DNA of 64,000 bases from Flavobacterium johnsoniae (lineage in GTDB: Bacteria > Bacteroidota > Bacteroidia > Flavobacteriales > Flavobacteriaceae): contig NZ_CP103794.1 of the NCBI RefSeq assembly GCF_030388325.1, positions 1,860,001 to 1,924,000 on the forward strand. The letters run 5' to 3'. Position 1 is the first letter of the stretch; every line of letters begins with the position of its first letter. Position numbers and translations under genes: made by a program. The notes under the pieces were generated by a model. That model searched no databases, had not been told where the DNA came from, and saw nothing but the letters and a program-made list of their open reading frames with translations. Of the stretch, positions 26,122-34,685 are shown in pieces.

Positions 26122-29025
26122 TTAAGAACCCAAAATATATTCAAGATTACTTTCGATTTCATCGTTAATATAACTTTCTTCTAAAAGCGAATCTGATAAC
26201 AATTTTTTGTTTTCCTGCAGTTTAATGATTTTTTCCTCAACCGTATTTTTAGAAATAAAACGAATCACATTTACTTTGTTCATTTGTCCAATTCTATGCG
26301 CTCGTCCAACTCCTTGTTTTTCTGCAAAAGGATTCCACCAAGGATCTAAAAATAAAACGTAAGAAGCTTTCGTAATATTTAAACCAACTCCTCCCGCTTT
26401 AAGCGAAATAAAAAACAACAATGGATTTTCTTTTTCCTGAAAACGTTTCACTTCTTGTTCTCGCTTGCTTGCTTGCGTTTCGCCAGTAATTTCGCAAAAC
26501 TCTATTTTGTTTTCTTTACACCAGTCTGTGTAGAAATTTAAATTCGTAACAAACGAACTGAAGATTATTACTTTTTGTTTCGCTTTAATTAAGTTTTCAA
26601 GATAATTGGTAACCGCAATATATTTTCCAGAATCAATTTCCGACTCTGCGTCTACCATTTTTGGATGATTACTCAACTGACGCAATTTCATTAAAGTATT
26701 AATAATGCTGATTTTATCAGGAGATCCGTCAGTTTTAAGCAAGAAATTACGAGCTTTGGATTTTTCTTTTTCGTATAATTTTTCCTGTTCAGGATCCATA
26801 TCGCAATAATAAATCTGTTCGGTTAATTCGGGTAAGTCTTTTAGAACCTGTTCTTTAGTTCGTCTTAAAATATAAGGTTGAATAAGATTTTTTAATTCTG
26901 CTAAAACTTCTTCATTCTGTTTTTTCTCAATCGGATTTTTGAAATTTTCCATAAAGAAAGCGTAGCTTCCTAAAATCTCCGGGTTAATAAACTGCATTTG
27001 CGACCATAAATCGTCAAGCGAATTCTCGATTGGTGTACCACTCAAAGCAATTTTATGTCCAGTGCTTATTTTATTGATGGCTTTAAAAATCTTAGAATTT
27101 TTATTTTTAATGTATTGGCTTTCGTCTAAAATCAGATAACGGAAATCGTATTTTTCTAAAATGGAAATATCACGATGAACAATACTATAACTTGTAAAAA
27201 TTAAATCAGTCGAATCTAATCTGCTTGCCAGTAATTTTCGATCATTTCCAACATATTGCATTCTAGAAAAGTGAGGCGTAAACTTTCCAGCTTCATTAAA
27301 CCAGTTAAAAACCAAAGAAGAAGGTAAAACGATTAAAGCTTTAAGCGGTTCTCTCTCAATTGTAGTCTCATTTGCAAACAAATCAAAATTGGTGGTTTTG
27401 GTAGTAAAACCCAATTGTTCTTGCACAGAAACCAGAACAGATAAAGTTTGCAAGGTTTTTCCAAGTCCCATATCATCAGCAAGACACGCGCCCATATTGG
27501 AGTTAAAATGACCTAAAAGCCATTTTACTCCATCAATTTGATAAGGTCTTAAAGTTGCTTTTATAAGATCTGAAGCGGTAAATTCAGCTTTGTGAATTTG
27601 ATCTAAATCATTGTCAATCTCTGAAATTCCGTCTAAAGCTGTAAAATTGCTTTTGCGTAAAAGCAAAGCTCCATTTTCTGTTTTGGCTAATTTTGCCAAA
27701 GAACCATATTTACTAAACCATTCTAACGGAATTAAAAAGTAGTTTCCGTCAGGCAATGCAAAAAGCCTTTCTTTGCTTTTTATGTTCGGGATAGTTTCAC
27801 TGAAATTAATCTTGTAATTGCCAACCGTAATTATAATTTTAATATCAAACCAATCGGCTTTTGTTTCTTTTGCAATCGAAATTGTATTGCTTTCTGTAAT
27901 GATTTCTTTGCTTTCTAGTTTTAAATTTTCAATAGTAAAACCTAAACTTTCCAATTTCTCTTTATGATCAATAATCAATTGAATATTAACGTAAGGATCG
28001 GAAGTTTCTGTTTCAGAATTCAATCCAAACAATTCATTTTTGATTTTTTCTAAACCAATTTCGAGTAATTTCTCAGTATATGAATTTTCTTCGTGACTTC
28101 TCTTAAATTGAATGATTTTAGGTTCATTCGCTACAGCGAAATCAACAAAAGAATGCGTTTTTTTAGTTTTGCTTCCATCAAAAATATATCCGTTATAATC
28201 AAAATAAAGATTGAGATAATAACAGTTTTTAAAAAAATCAAAAATAGGTTGAATCGTGCACGAAACAATCTGATCGCGAAGTTCAATTTCAAAACCATTT
28301 GCTTCAATATCAATTTTTTTAGCTATCGCTGGAATAAAATTTTTAAAATAATCATCAACTAATTTTGAAGGAATTTCAATTGATTTTTTCTTCAAAAAAG
28401 GAGTTAGTTTTTTAGCATTCAATTCTTTTAATCGCCCTAATTTTTTGTCAATAATTAGCCAGCCTGGTTCGTCTAAAAGAATCTCAGCGGTTTTATCCAT
28501 TGGCGAAAATATATTTTCATTTTCTTTTAATGAAAGCGTATATGTGATGCCATCTGTGTGTTTGTCAAATTGAATTTGAGGTTCAAAATCCAACGGATCA
28601 ATGCTTATTCTAGATCGATAAAAATCCTTTTCTGGACCTAAATTTAAAGAAAGCGGAAATTGTTCCTTTACAATCAAATCGTAAAACGGACTTAAATTAA
28701 ATTGTAAATGCTGGCGAATCGCAAAATCAATTTTTGAATCTTTTTTTAAATCGGCAATCGTTTTAGCCGATTTAATTTTTGCACCAAATTTTTTAAAAAT
28801 AAATTCAGGTTTTAAAGATTCGCAAATAGTGAGAATCCTTTTAGAATTAGAATCTAAATCTTCGAAATCAATTCCGAAACTTTCCAAAACACCTTTAGTT
28901 GCTTTTTTGTCTAGATATTTGATTTCAATAGTATTTTCAACAATATATGCTGTTGGAATATAGGCATTCAGATTTTTTTCAAAACTGATGTCAAAGCAGA
29001 ACTGAAATGATTTTGTAGGTTGCAA
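26122..29025 (-). CDS. SNF2 family DEAD-like helicase
   Basis: 967 residues. The N-terminal half (about 1-480) has no motif I know. The helicase core has the P-loop DDMGLGKTLQTL near 516-527, the DEAH-box equivalent DESQ near 634, LSGTPIENSLDDLW, and the C-terminal SLKAGGVGLNITKA...FLDPWWNP and GRAHRIGQ near 905-912, all typical of Swi2/Snf2 ATPases that move along duplex DNA. The only usable start is TTG at 29025 (or ATT just before it): an in-frame TAA lies at 29029-29031 and the next Met is about 175 codons in. The bacterial role is uncertain. Confidence 0.92.
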   Translation of the reverse strand: MQPTKSFQFCFDISFEKNLNAYIPTAYIVENTIEIKYLDKKATKGVLESFGIDFEDLDSNSKRILTICESLKPEFIFKKFGAKIKSAKTIADLKKDSKIDFAIRQHLQFNLSPFYDLIVKEQFPLSLNLGPEKDFYRSRISIDPLDFEPQIQFDKHTDGITYTLSLKENENIFSPMDKTAEILLDEPGWLIIDKKLGRLKELNAKKLTPFLKKKSIEIPSKLVDDYFKNFIPAIAKKIDIEANGFEIELRDQIVSCTIQPIFDFFKNCYYLNLYFDYNGYIFDGSKTKKTHSFVDFAVANEPKIIQFKRSHEENSYTEKLLEIGLEKIKNELFGLNSETETSDPYVNIQLIIDHKEKLESLGFTIENLKLESKEIITESNTISIAKETKADWFDIKIIITVGNYKINFSETIPNIKSKERLFALPDGNYFLIPLEWFSKYGSLAKLAKTENGALLLRKSNFTALDGISEIDNDLDQIHKAEFTASDLIKATLRPYQIDGVKWLLGHFNSNMGACLADDMGLGKTLQTLSVLVSVQEQLGFTTKTTNFDLFANETTIEREPLKALIVLPSSLVFNWFNEAGKFTPHFSRMQYVGNDRKLLASRLDSTDLIFTSYSIVHRDISILEKYDFRYLILDESQYIKNKNSKIFKAINKISTGHKIALSGTPIENSLDDLWSQMQFINPEILGSYAFFMENFKNPIEKKQNEEVLAELKNLIQPYILRRTKEQVLKDLPELTEQIYYCDMDPEQEKLYEKEKSKARNFLLKTDGSPDKISIINTLMKLRQLSNHPKMVDAESEIDSGKYIAVTNYLENLIKAKQKVIIFSSFVTNLNFYTDWCKENKIEFCEITGETQASKREQEVKRFQEKENPLLFFISLKAGGVGLNITKASYVLFLDPWWNPFAEKQGVGRAHRIGQMNKVNVIRFISKNTVEEKIIKLQENKKLLSDSLLEESYINDEIESNLEYILGS

Positions 29026-29072
29026 AATTTAAAAATTTGGTTAGGCTTATAATTTAGGTTTGGGCAAAAAAC

Positions 29073-29114
29073 AAAAGGAGTTTTCAAAATAATAATAATT
29101 TGAAAACTCCTTTT
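29073..29114 (-). terminator. terminator of the methyltransferase gene
   Basis: A 16-bp perfect stem (29073-29088 with 29099-29114) around a 10-nt AT loop, T-rich on both sides. It separates the methyltransferase from the helicase gene. Confidence 0.88.
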
Positions 29115-29120
29115 AAATGA

Positions 29121-29138
29121 ACTTATATCACTTATATG
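29121..29138. repeat. half copy of the ACTTATATCACTTATATG repeat
   Basis: An 18-nt match to one arm of the inverted repeats at 32243-32474 and 37827-37907, without the other arm nearby. Confidence 0.6.
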
Positions 29139-29147
29139 TTGAAAAAA

Positions 29148-29921
29148 TTAGTTTTCCTGTTTAAAGCAAAGCGGAATAATTTCGCCTTTTGCTAAACAGT
29201 ATTTTTCAACCAATTCTGGTGCAATTTTATTTGTATAATCTTCTTCAATAACAATAAAACCTATGCTTCTTAATTTGTCGAAATAATCGCGTCCATAAAC
29301 ACGAACGTGATCGTATTGTCCGAAGATTTTTGCGCGTTCTTTCTGGTCTGTAATTGAATCATCTGCAAAAGTAACTTCGCGAGATAAGTCTTGTGGGATT
29401 TGCAAAATTGCCATTCCGCCAGGTTTTAAAACGCGATATAATTCTTGCATCGCTTTTGTATCGTCTGGAATATGTTCTAAAACGTGATTACATAAAATAA
29501 CGTCGTATTCGTTGTCTTTGAAAGGTAAATTACAGATATCTGCTTTTACATCTGCCAATGGTGAAAGTAAATCGGTTGTTGTGTAATCAAGATTTTTTTG
29601 CTTGCGGAATCTTTTGTAAAAAGCTTGTTCCGGAGCAAAATGCAGTACCTTTTTTGGTGCTGTAAAAAAATCTGTCTGATCTTTTAGATATAACCAAAGC
29701 AAACGATGTCTTTCTAAAGAAAGCGTGCTTGGCGAAAGCACATTATTGCGTTGTTTTCCGTATCCGTAAGGTAAAAAAGATCTAAAACTTCTCCCGTCAA
29801 TAGGATCAGTGTATTTATTTCCTTTTAAAGATAATGCTAAAATCGGACGCGCCACATAACTCAAACGAATTAATAATGGACGTGGTATTGTATTAAGGAC
29901 TAATTTAAATAGTTTCTTCAC
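29148..29921 (-). CDS. class I SAM-dependent methyltransferase
   Basis: 257 residues. The methyltransferase fold is shown by an unusual motif I (KVLHFAPEQAF), DYTTTDLLSP, DVKADICNLPFKDNEYDVILCNHVLEHIPDD and LKPGGMAILQIP, the Methyltransf_11 pattern. The N-terminal helix is hydrophobic and basic (RPLLIRLSYVARPILAL), suggesting membrane association. The target is unknown. It ends the map transcript unit, 19 bp after map. Confidence 0.88.
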   Translation of the reverse strand: MKKLFKLVLNTIPRPLLIRLSYVARPILALSLKGNKYTDPIDGRSFRSFLPYGYGKQRNNVLSPSTLSLERHRLLWLYLKDQTDFFTAPKKVLHFAPEQAFYKRFRKQKNLDYTTTDLLSPLADVKADICNLPFKDNEYDVILCNHVLEHIPDDTKAMQELYRVLKPGGMAILQIPQDLSREVTFADDSITDQKERAKIFGQYDHVRVYGRDYFDKLRSIGFIVIEEDYTNKIAPELVEKYCLAKGEIIPLCFKQEN

Positions 29922-29940
29922 AGGTTTGATTCGGGTTGTA

Positions 29941-30759
29941 TTATAATACTAATGGCACTTTTCTAAATTCGTCTTCTTCATTGCTTTCGATTCCTAAAGC
30001 TTTGTAGATATATTGGAAAGTAGATAATAATTCTGGTTTTCCATCTACTAAAGCTACATCGTGCTCGAAATGCGCGCTTGGTTTTCCGTCAGCAGTCAAA
30101 ATTGTCCAGCCGTCTTTTAGTTGTTTGATGTTTCTTGTTCCCATATTAATCATCGGTTCGATGGCAACAACCATTCCTTCAACAAACATTTTTCCACGTC
30201 CGCGTTTTCCGTAGTTTGGCATTTCTGGTTCTTCGTGCATTTTTTGCCCAACACCATGTCCGACCAATTCACGAACAACTCCGTAACCGTGAGCTTCTGT
30301 ATATTTCTGAATCGCATTTCCAACGTCTTCAACGCGATTTCCAGCTTTAAATTCTCTAATTCCAACGTAAAGAGATTCTTTAGTAACACGCAAAAGTTTT
30401 TTTACTTCTGGTGCAACTTCTCCAATTTCGAAACTGTATGCGTGATCTCCGTGGAAACCATTTTTAAAAGCACCACAGTCAACCGAAATTACATCTCCAT
30501 TTTTAAGAGGTGTATTATTAGGAATACCGTGAACAACCTGAGCATTTGGACTCATACAAAGCGAATTCGGGAAATCGTACAAGCCAAGAAAACTTGGAAC
30601 TGCACCGTGATCACGAATAAATTCTTCGGCTAATTTGTCAAGATATAATGTTGTAACTCCTTCTTTAATTTCAGAAGCAATCATTCCTAATGTTTTTGAT
30701 ACGATTAAAGCACTTTCGCGCATTAATTCGATTTCCTCTCTAGTTTTTTGGATAATCAT
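29941..30759 (-). CDS. map: methionine aminopeptidase, type I
   Basis: Removes the initiator methionine from nascent proteins. I start it at the ATG at 30759, because the upstream in-frame ATG at 30792 lies before the -7 box (30782-30789) and would not be in the mRNA. The 272 residues then begin MIIQKTREEIELMRESALIV. All five metal ligands are present: Asp104, Asp115, His178, Glu211 and Glu242. The C-terminal tail beyond the catalytic core is typical of Bacteroidetes. Probably co-transcribed with the methyltransferase. Confidence 0.96.
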   Translation of the reverse strand: MIIQKTREEIELMRESALIVSKTLGMIASEIKEGVTTLYLDKLAEEFIRDHGAVPSFLGLYDFPNSLCMSPNAQVVHGIPNNTPLKNGDVISVDCGAFKNGFHGDHAYSFEIGEVAPEVKKLLRVTKESLYVGIREFKAGNRVEDVGNAIQKYTEAHGYGVVRELVGHGVGQKMHEEPEMPNYGKRGRGKMFVEGMVVAIEPMINMGTRNIKQLKDGWTILTADGKPSAHFEHDVALVDGKPELLSTFQYIYKALGIESNEEDEFRKVPLVL

Positions 30760-30781
30760 ATTTTTTCCATTTTTCAGTTCG

Positions 30782-30789
30782 CAAAAGTA
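30782..30789 (-). promoter_or_regulatory. map promoter -7 box (TACTTTTG)
   Basis: Exact TAnnTTTG on the - strand, 22 nt before the chosen map start. It rules out the longer reading frame as the start. Confidence 0.75.
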
Positions 30790-30843
30790 CAATTTTTAAT
30801 ATTATTTTTTAAGTTATTTTTTTGCCGTGAAATGTAGTTTTTG

Positions 30844-30929
30844 CCACGAATTTTACGAATTATCACTAATTCCATTGTGCTGAATAATTTTTTTTAAATT
30901 AAAATTCATGCTAATTCGTGAAATTGGTG
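30844..30929. repeat. CACGAATT / AATTCGTG inverted repeat
   Basis: Left arm CACGAATTTTACGAATT and right arm AATTCGTGAAATTGGTG, imperfect complements around an AT-rich loop, in the gap between the divergent map and DUF445 genes. Confidence 0.6.
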
Positions 30930-30993
30930 TTAGATTTTTTAATTTAATATCTCGCCAAAAAGCCCTAAATTAGTAGTAAAAACGATTATAATC

Positions 30994-32244
30994 ATGGAAA
31001 CTATTATAGATCAAGATATATCTAAAGTAAAGGCTCTTAAGAAAATGAAGAGAAATTCTTTGGCTCTTTTAGGTTTTGCAGTGCTACTGTTTATCATTGC
31101 TATTTATTTTAAAATCCCGATACTTCAGGCTTTTAGCGAAGCGGCAATGGTAGGCGGAATTGCTGATTGGTTTGCTGTTGTGGCTTTATTTCGTCATCCG
31201 ATGGGAATTCCGATTTGGCATACGGCAATTATTCCAACCAAGAAAAATGAAATAGGGGAAAATCTTGGGAATTTTGTTTCAGAAGAATTTCTAAATCGTG
31301 AAAAATTAGAAATTAAATTGGACGAATTTAACTTTGCAACTAAAGCTTCAGATTGGCTTTCGCAAAAAGAAAATGCAGATAAAATTGCGAATGCTGTTGC
31401 TGTAAATATTATTCCTGGAATTTTACGAACCATAAAAGATGAAGATGTAAAAAGATTTATTCAGGTTCAGTTTGCAGCAAAAATGGAAGGGATAAACTTT
31501 GGGAATTGGGTTGCTGTTGCTTTAGAACCTTTGCAGAAAGGCGATTTGAAAAATCAAATGCTGACAAATCTTCTCGAAGTAATGAGTGCTGAATTGACTA
31601 ATAATAAAGATTTAATAAGGCAGAAAGTAAAAGCATCTACTCCGTTATTGAGTTTTGGATTGGCTGATAAAAAAATCACTGAAGGGGTTTTTAATGGTTT
31701 GCAGGATTTTCTAAATGAAGCTAAAAAGCCAGAAAGTGCTGTTCGCTTAAAAATTGATGAATATATTTTTAATTTCTTAGAAAAAGTAAAAAACTCTGAA
31801 GAAATGAGAGTTAAAATAAACGATATAATTCTAGGTTTTGTTGGAAAAAAAGAAGTTCAAGATTACATCAATGGAATATGGGACGAAATAAAGCTTTCAA
31901 TTACAAATGATTTGGATAAAGGAGAAGGGTCTTCAATAAAAAATAGTATTTCAAATTTAATTCAAACTTTTGGAAACGGAATTAAAGAAGATTCCGTTAT
32001 GATTGACAAAATCAATAATTTTATTAAAATTGATTTACTGTCGGTTCTTTTAAACAATAAAAAAGTGATTGGAGATTTAATTTCTTCAACCGTAAAAAGC
32101 TGGGATGGAAAAGAGGTTTCGGAAAAATTAGAATTAGAAATCGGAAAAGATCTTCAATACATTAGAATCAACGGAACTTTAGTTGGAGGTTTTATTGGAC
32201 TTGTAATTTATGGAGTTGAACAATTGTATCATTATGTTTTTTAA
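30994..32244 (+). CDS. DUF445 family membrane protein
   Basis: 416 residues. One N-terminal membrane span (ALLGFAVLLFIIAIYF near 24-39) and a second at the C-terminus (GGFIGLVIYGVEQLY) bracket a long, largely helical domain (EFLNREKLEIKLDEF and later). The motif AAMVGGIADWFAVVALFRHPMG near residues 51-72 identifies the DUF445 family, known from some envelope proteins and unknown in function. An N-terminal hydrophobic start without cleavage site suggests an inner-membrane protein. The nested repeat follows directly. Confidence 0.93.
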   Translation: METIIDQDISKVKALKKMKRNSLALLGFAVLLFIIAIYFKIPILQAFSEAAMVGGIADWFAVVALFRHPMGIPIWHTAIIPTKKNEIGENLGNFVSEEFLNREKLEIKLDEFNFATKASDWLSQKENADKIANAVAVNIIPGILRTIKDEDVKRFIQVQFAAKMEGINFGNWVAVALEPLQKGDLKNQMLTNLLEVMSAELTNNKDLIRQKVKASTPLLSFGLADKKITEGVFNGLQDFLNEAKKPESAVRLKIDEYIFNFLEKVKNSEEMRVKINDIILGFVGKKEVQDYINGIWDEIKLSITNDLDKGEGSSIKNSISNLIQTFGNGIKEDSVMIDKINNFIKIDLLSVLLNNKKVIGDLISSTVKSWDGKEVSEKLELEIGKDLQYIRINGTLVGGFIGLVIYGVEQLYHYVF

Positions 32245-32474
32245 ACCATATAAGTGATATAAGTAAATATAAAGTTTGGGGGTTTTCTTTGTGGAAATAG
32301 AAATCATATAAGAAATATAGGGTAACTCAAACATTTTTAAGTTTTACATTCTGCTACAATATAGTTCTCGCAAAGTCGCAGAGACGCAAAGTTTTTAAAT
32401 TTCTTTGCGACTTAGCGTCTTTGCGAGATTTTTTTAAGTTCAGTTTAAATGAACTTATATTACTTATATGGTTT
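32243..32474. repeat. long inverted repeat enclosing another element
   Basis: Arms 32243-32264 and 32453-32474, 22 nt each with one mismatch (AAACCATATAAGTGATATAA on the left). The left arm starts inside the DUF445 stop codon. Between them sits a complete hairpin of the CGCAAAG type (32366-32428). The compact copy at 37827-37907 has 39 nt between its arms, so here the loop has been expanded. Confidence 0.75.
32366..32428. repeat. inverted repeat of the CTCGCAAAGTCGC type (copy 2)
   Basis: Begins TCTCGCAAAGTCGCAGAGAC and ends GCGTCTTTGCGAGA. Same type as 9412-9487, but with a shorter loop. Confidence 0.75.
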
Positions 32475-32482
32475 GAGAAATT

Positions 32483-34000
32483 TTATAATAATGAATGACA
32501 AGTCATTGCGTTTGGCTGTTGCACACCCATCAATTCTAAAATTGTTGGAGCGATATCACCTAAAACACCATCTTGAATGCTTTTTAATTCTTTGTCAACT
32601 AAAATAATCGGCACTGGGTTTGTGGTGTGTGCTGTATTTGGAGATCCGTCAGGATTAATCATAGTTTCGCAGTTTCCGTGATCCGCAATTACGATTGTCG
32701 TATAATCGTTTGCAAGAGCGGCTTCGATTACTTTTTTCGCGCAAGCGTCAACAGCTTCACAAGCTTTAATTGCAGCTTCCATAATTCCGGTGTGACCAAC
32801 CATATCTCCGTTTGCGAAGTTTAAACAAACGAAATCAACTTCGCCTTTGTTTAATTCAGGAACAAGGGCATCGGCTAGTTCGTAAGCGCTCATTTCTGGC
32901 TGTAAATCGTAAGTCGCCACTTTTGGAGAGTTTCTTAAGATTCTTTCTTCGCCCACAAAAGGAGTTTCTCTACCTCCAGAAAAGAAGAAAGTTACGTGAG
33001 GATATTTCTCAGTTTCTGCAATTCTGATTTGTTTTTTACCTGCTTTTTCTAAAACCTCACCAAGTGTTTCAGTGATATTATCTTTATTGTAAACCACTTT
33101 TACGTTTTGGTACGTTTCGTCGTAGTTTGTCAATGTTACATAATATAGGTTTAGTTTATGCATGTTTTGCTCGTGGAAATCCTGTTGCGAAAGTGCTTCA
33201 GTAAGTTCACGTCCTCTATCTGTTCTAAAGTTAAAGAAAATAACAACATCGCCTTCAACAATTGTAGCAAGCGGTTTTGCATTTTCATCGACAATAACAA
33301 CAGGTTCGATAAACTCATCCGTTACGTCTTTTGCATAGCTATCCAAAACACTTGCAACAGCATTTGTTGATGGAGTTCCAACGCCGTTAACTACTAAATC
33401 GTAAGCTAATTTTACACGCTCCCAACGTTTGTCGCGATCCATTGCATAATAGCGTCCAATGATAGAAGCTATTTTTACTGGAGTATCTTTAATGTAATCT
33501 TGTAAATCGTGAATGTATTTTCCTCCAGATTTAGGATCAACGTCACGTCCGTCTGTAAAAGCGTGAATATATACCTGATCTAAACCATATTCTTGAGAAG
33601 CATCGATTAATCCTCTAAGATGTGAAGTATGTGAGTGAACACCACCGTCTGAAACTAATCCTAAAAAGTGTACTTTTTTATTATTGTTTTTAGCGTAAGT
33701 AAAAGCATCAATTAACACTTGTTCTTTTGCTAATGTTTTGTGCTCTACCGCTAAATTTATTTTGGCTAAATCCTGATATACAATTCTTCCAGCACCAAGG
33801 TTCATGTGTCCAACCTCGCTGTTTCCCATTTGACCTTCAGGCAAACCAACATTTAATCCGTCAGTTCTCAGTTGAGCACTTGGGTAATTTTTGTAAAGAC
33901 TGTTTATAAAAGGAACATTTGCATTGTCTATTGCAGATACTTTAGGGTCAGGAGATTTTCCCCAACCATCTAAAATCATAAGGATAACTTTTTTGTTCAT
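32483..34000 (-). CDS. gpmI: 2,3-bisphosphoglycerate-independent phosphoglycerate mutase
   Basis: Interconverts 3- and 2-phosphoglycerate in glycolysis and gluconeogenesis. The start is the ATG at 34000; the in-frame ATG at 34030 lies before the -7 box at 34017-34024. The 505 residues then begin MNKKVILMILDGWG. The two-metal site is evident: Asp11, the phosphorylated Ser61 in MGNSEVGH, and the C-terminal VIADHGNCE and NTAHTTNPVP segments. Gluconeogenic use would fit the glyoxylate shunt in the window. Confidence 0.97.
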   Translation of the reverse strand: MNKKVILMILDGWGKSPDPKVSAIDNANVPFINSLYKNYPSAQLRTDGLNVGLPEGQMGNSEVGHMNLGAGRIVYQDLAKINLAVEHKTLAKEQVLIDAFTYAKNNNKKVHFLGLVSDGGVHSHTSHLRGLIDASQEYGLDQVYIHAFTDGRDVDPKSGGKYIHDLQDYIKDTPVKIASIIGRYYAMDRDKRWERVKLAYDLVVNGVGTPSTNAVASVLDSYAKDVTDEFIEPVVIVDENAKPLATIVEGDVVIFFNFRTDRGRELTEALSQQDFHEQNMHKLNLYYVTLTNYDETYQNVKVVYNKDNITETLGEVLEKAGKKQIRIAETEKYPHVTFFFSGGRETPFVGEERILRNSPKVATYDLQPEMSAYELADALVPELNKGEVDFVCLNFANGDMVGHTGIMEAAIKACEAVDACAKKVIEAALANDYTTIVIADHGNCETMINPDGSPNTAHTTNPVPIILVDKELKSIQDGVLGDIAPTILELMGVQQPNAMTCHSLL

Positions 34001-34016
34001 TACTTTTTGTTTTCTA

Positions 34017-34024
34017 CAAAGATA
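34017..34024 (-). promoter_or_regulatory. gpmI promoter -7 box (TATCTTTG)
   Basis: TAnnTTTG match on the - strand, 16 nt before the chosen ATG; it excludes the longer start. Confidence 0.72.
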
Positions 34025-34140
34025 AGTCATTTCTAAACTTTGAAGAGAAAGCTTTGTTACATTTATATTTTATAAAATGAAGTGTAGCAAAAAATATTAA
34101 ATTAATTATAGAAATCTTTATTTATTAAAATTTATTCACG

Positions 34141-34384
34141 CTAAGCTCTTTTTCGGACTTTATTTTTGACAGCATTATAGTCAATAAAATATTTTACGCT
34201 AATAGAAAAAATGTGTTTTAAGGCATCATTGTTTAAAAGTCCAGATACATTGTGTTTAAAATCTTTGTCTATAATGCGTTCAAAATTAGCGGCATTATTT
34301 CTGTACATGGCCTGAATTGTTTTTTTTCTGGCCGTAATTCCAAGTTGAGAATAAAATAAAATACATGAAAATTACTTTTTTCAT
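34141..34384 (-). pseudogene. small secreted protein gene broken by one extra A
   Basis: On the - strand an ATG at 34384 opens a signal-peptide-like start (MKKVIFMYFILFSTWNYGQ), but the frame stops after 29 codons. A run of eight A (34320-34327) follows codon 19. Removing one A restores an 80-residue frame to the TAG at 34141, continuing KKTIQAMYRNNAANFERIID and ending NKVRKRA. No other lesion is needed. I recognise no family. It may be a pseudogene, a contingency locus varying in A-run length, or a base-calling error. It accounts for about a third of the 685-bp gap between gpmI and the L,D-transpeptidase. Confidence 0.6.
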
Positions 34385-34598
34385 TAAAGTTTTTGATGTA
34401 AAATACATTCAAAGGCACATTAATTTATAAAAAATAGACTTGACTTTCTTTTATTTGTTATGGTTTAAGTTTCAAAATCCCCACTTTTTTTTGAATTTAT
34501 TAAGAAAATTCCTCGAAATGTTAAGTTTTTAACCATAAGAAAAAATCTTACAGAATCGGCATATTTATGTTAATAATGTTAAAGTTTAGGCAAAAAAT

Positions 34599-34613
34599 GC
34601 CTGAAAATCAGGC
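34599..34613 (+). promoter_or_regulatory. palindrome upstream of the L,D-transpeptidase promoter
   Basis: GCCTGAAAATCAGGC, a perfect 6-bp inverted repeat around 3 nt, preceded by the overlapping AGGCAAAAAATGCCT. It lies just upstream of the -33 region of the next promoter and could be an operator. Confidence 0.35.
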
Positions 34614-34620
34614 TTGTATT

Positions 34621-34649
34621 TTGCAAGGAGTGAATTTTTTCTACTTTTG
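34621..34649 (+). promoter_or_regulatory. promoter of the L,D-transpeptidase gene
   Basis: TTG at 34621-34623, an 18-nt spacer, and TACTTTTG at 34642-34649: a full match to the Bacteroidetes -33/-7 pattern. The ATG follows 36 nt after the -7 box. Confidence 0.7.
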
Positions 34650-34685
34650 CCTTACCCAAATTTTTGTTTAACCTAAAGAATTTCA

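Noticed and set aside
30759..30792. Longer reading frame of methionine aminopeptidase (start at 30792)
   Set aside because: Its ATG lies upstream of the -7 box, so it would not be in the transcript; the same argument applies to the longer gpmI frame starting at 34030.
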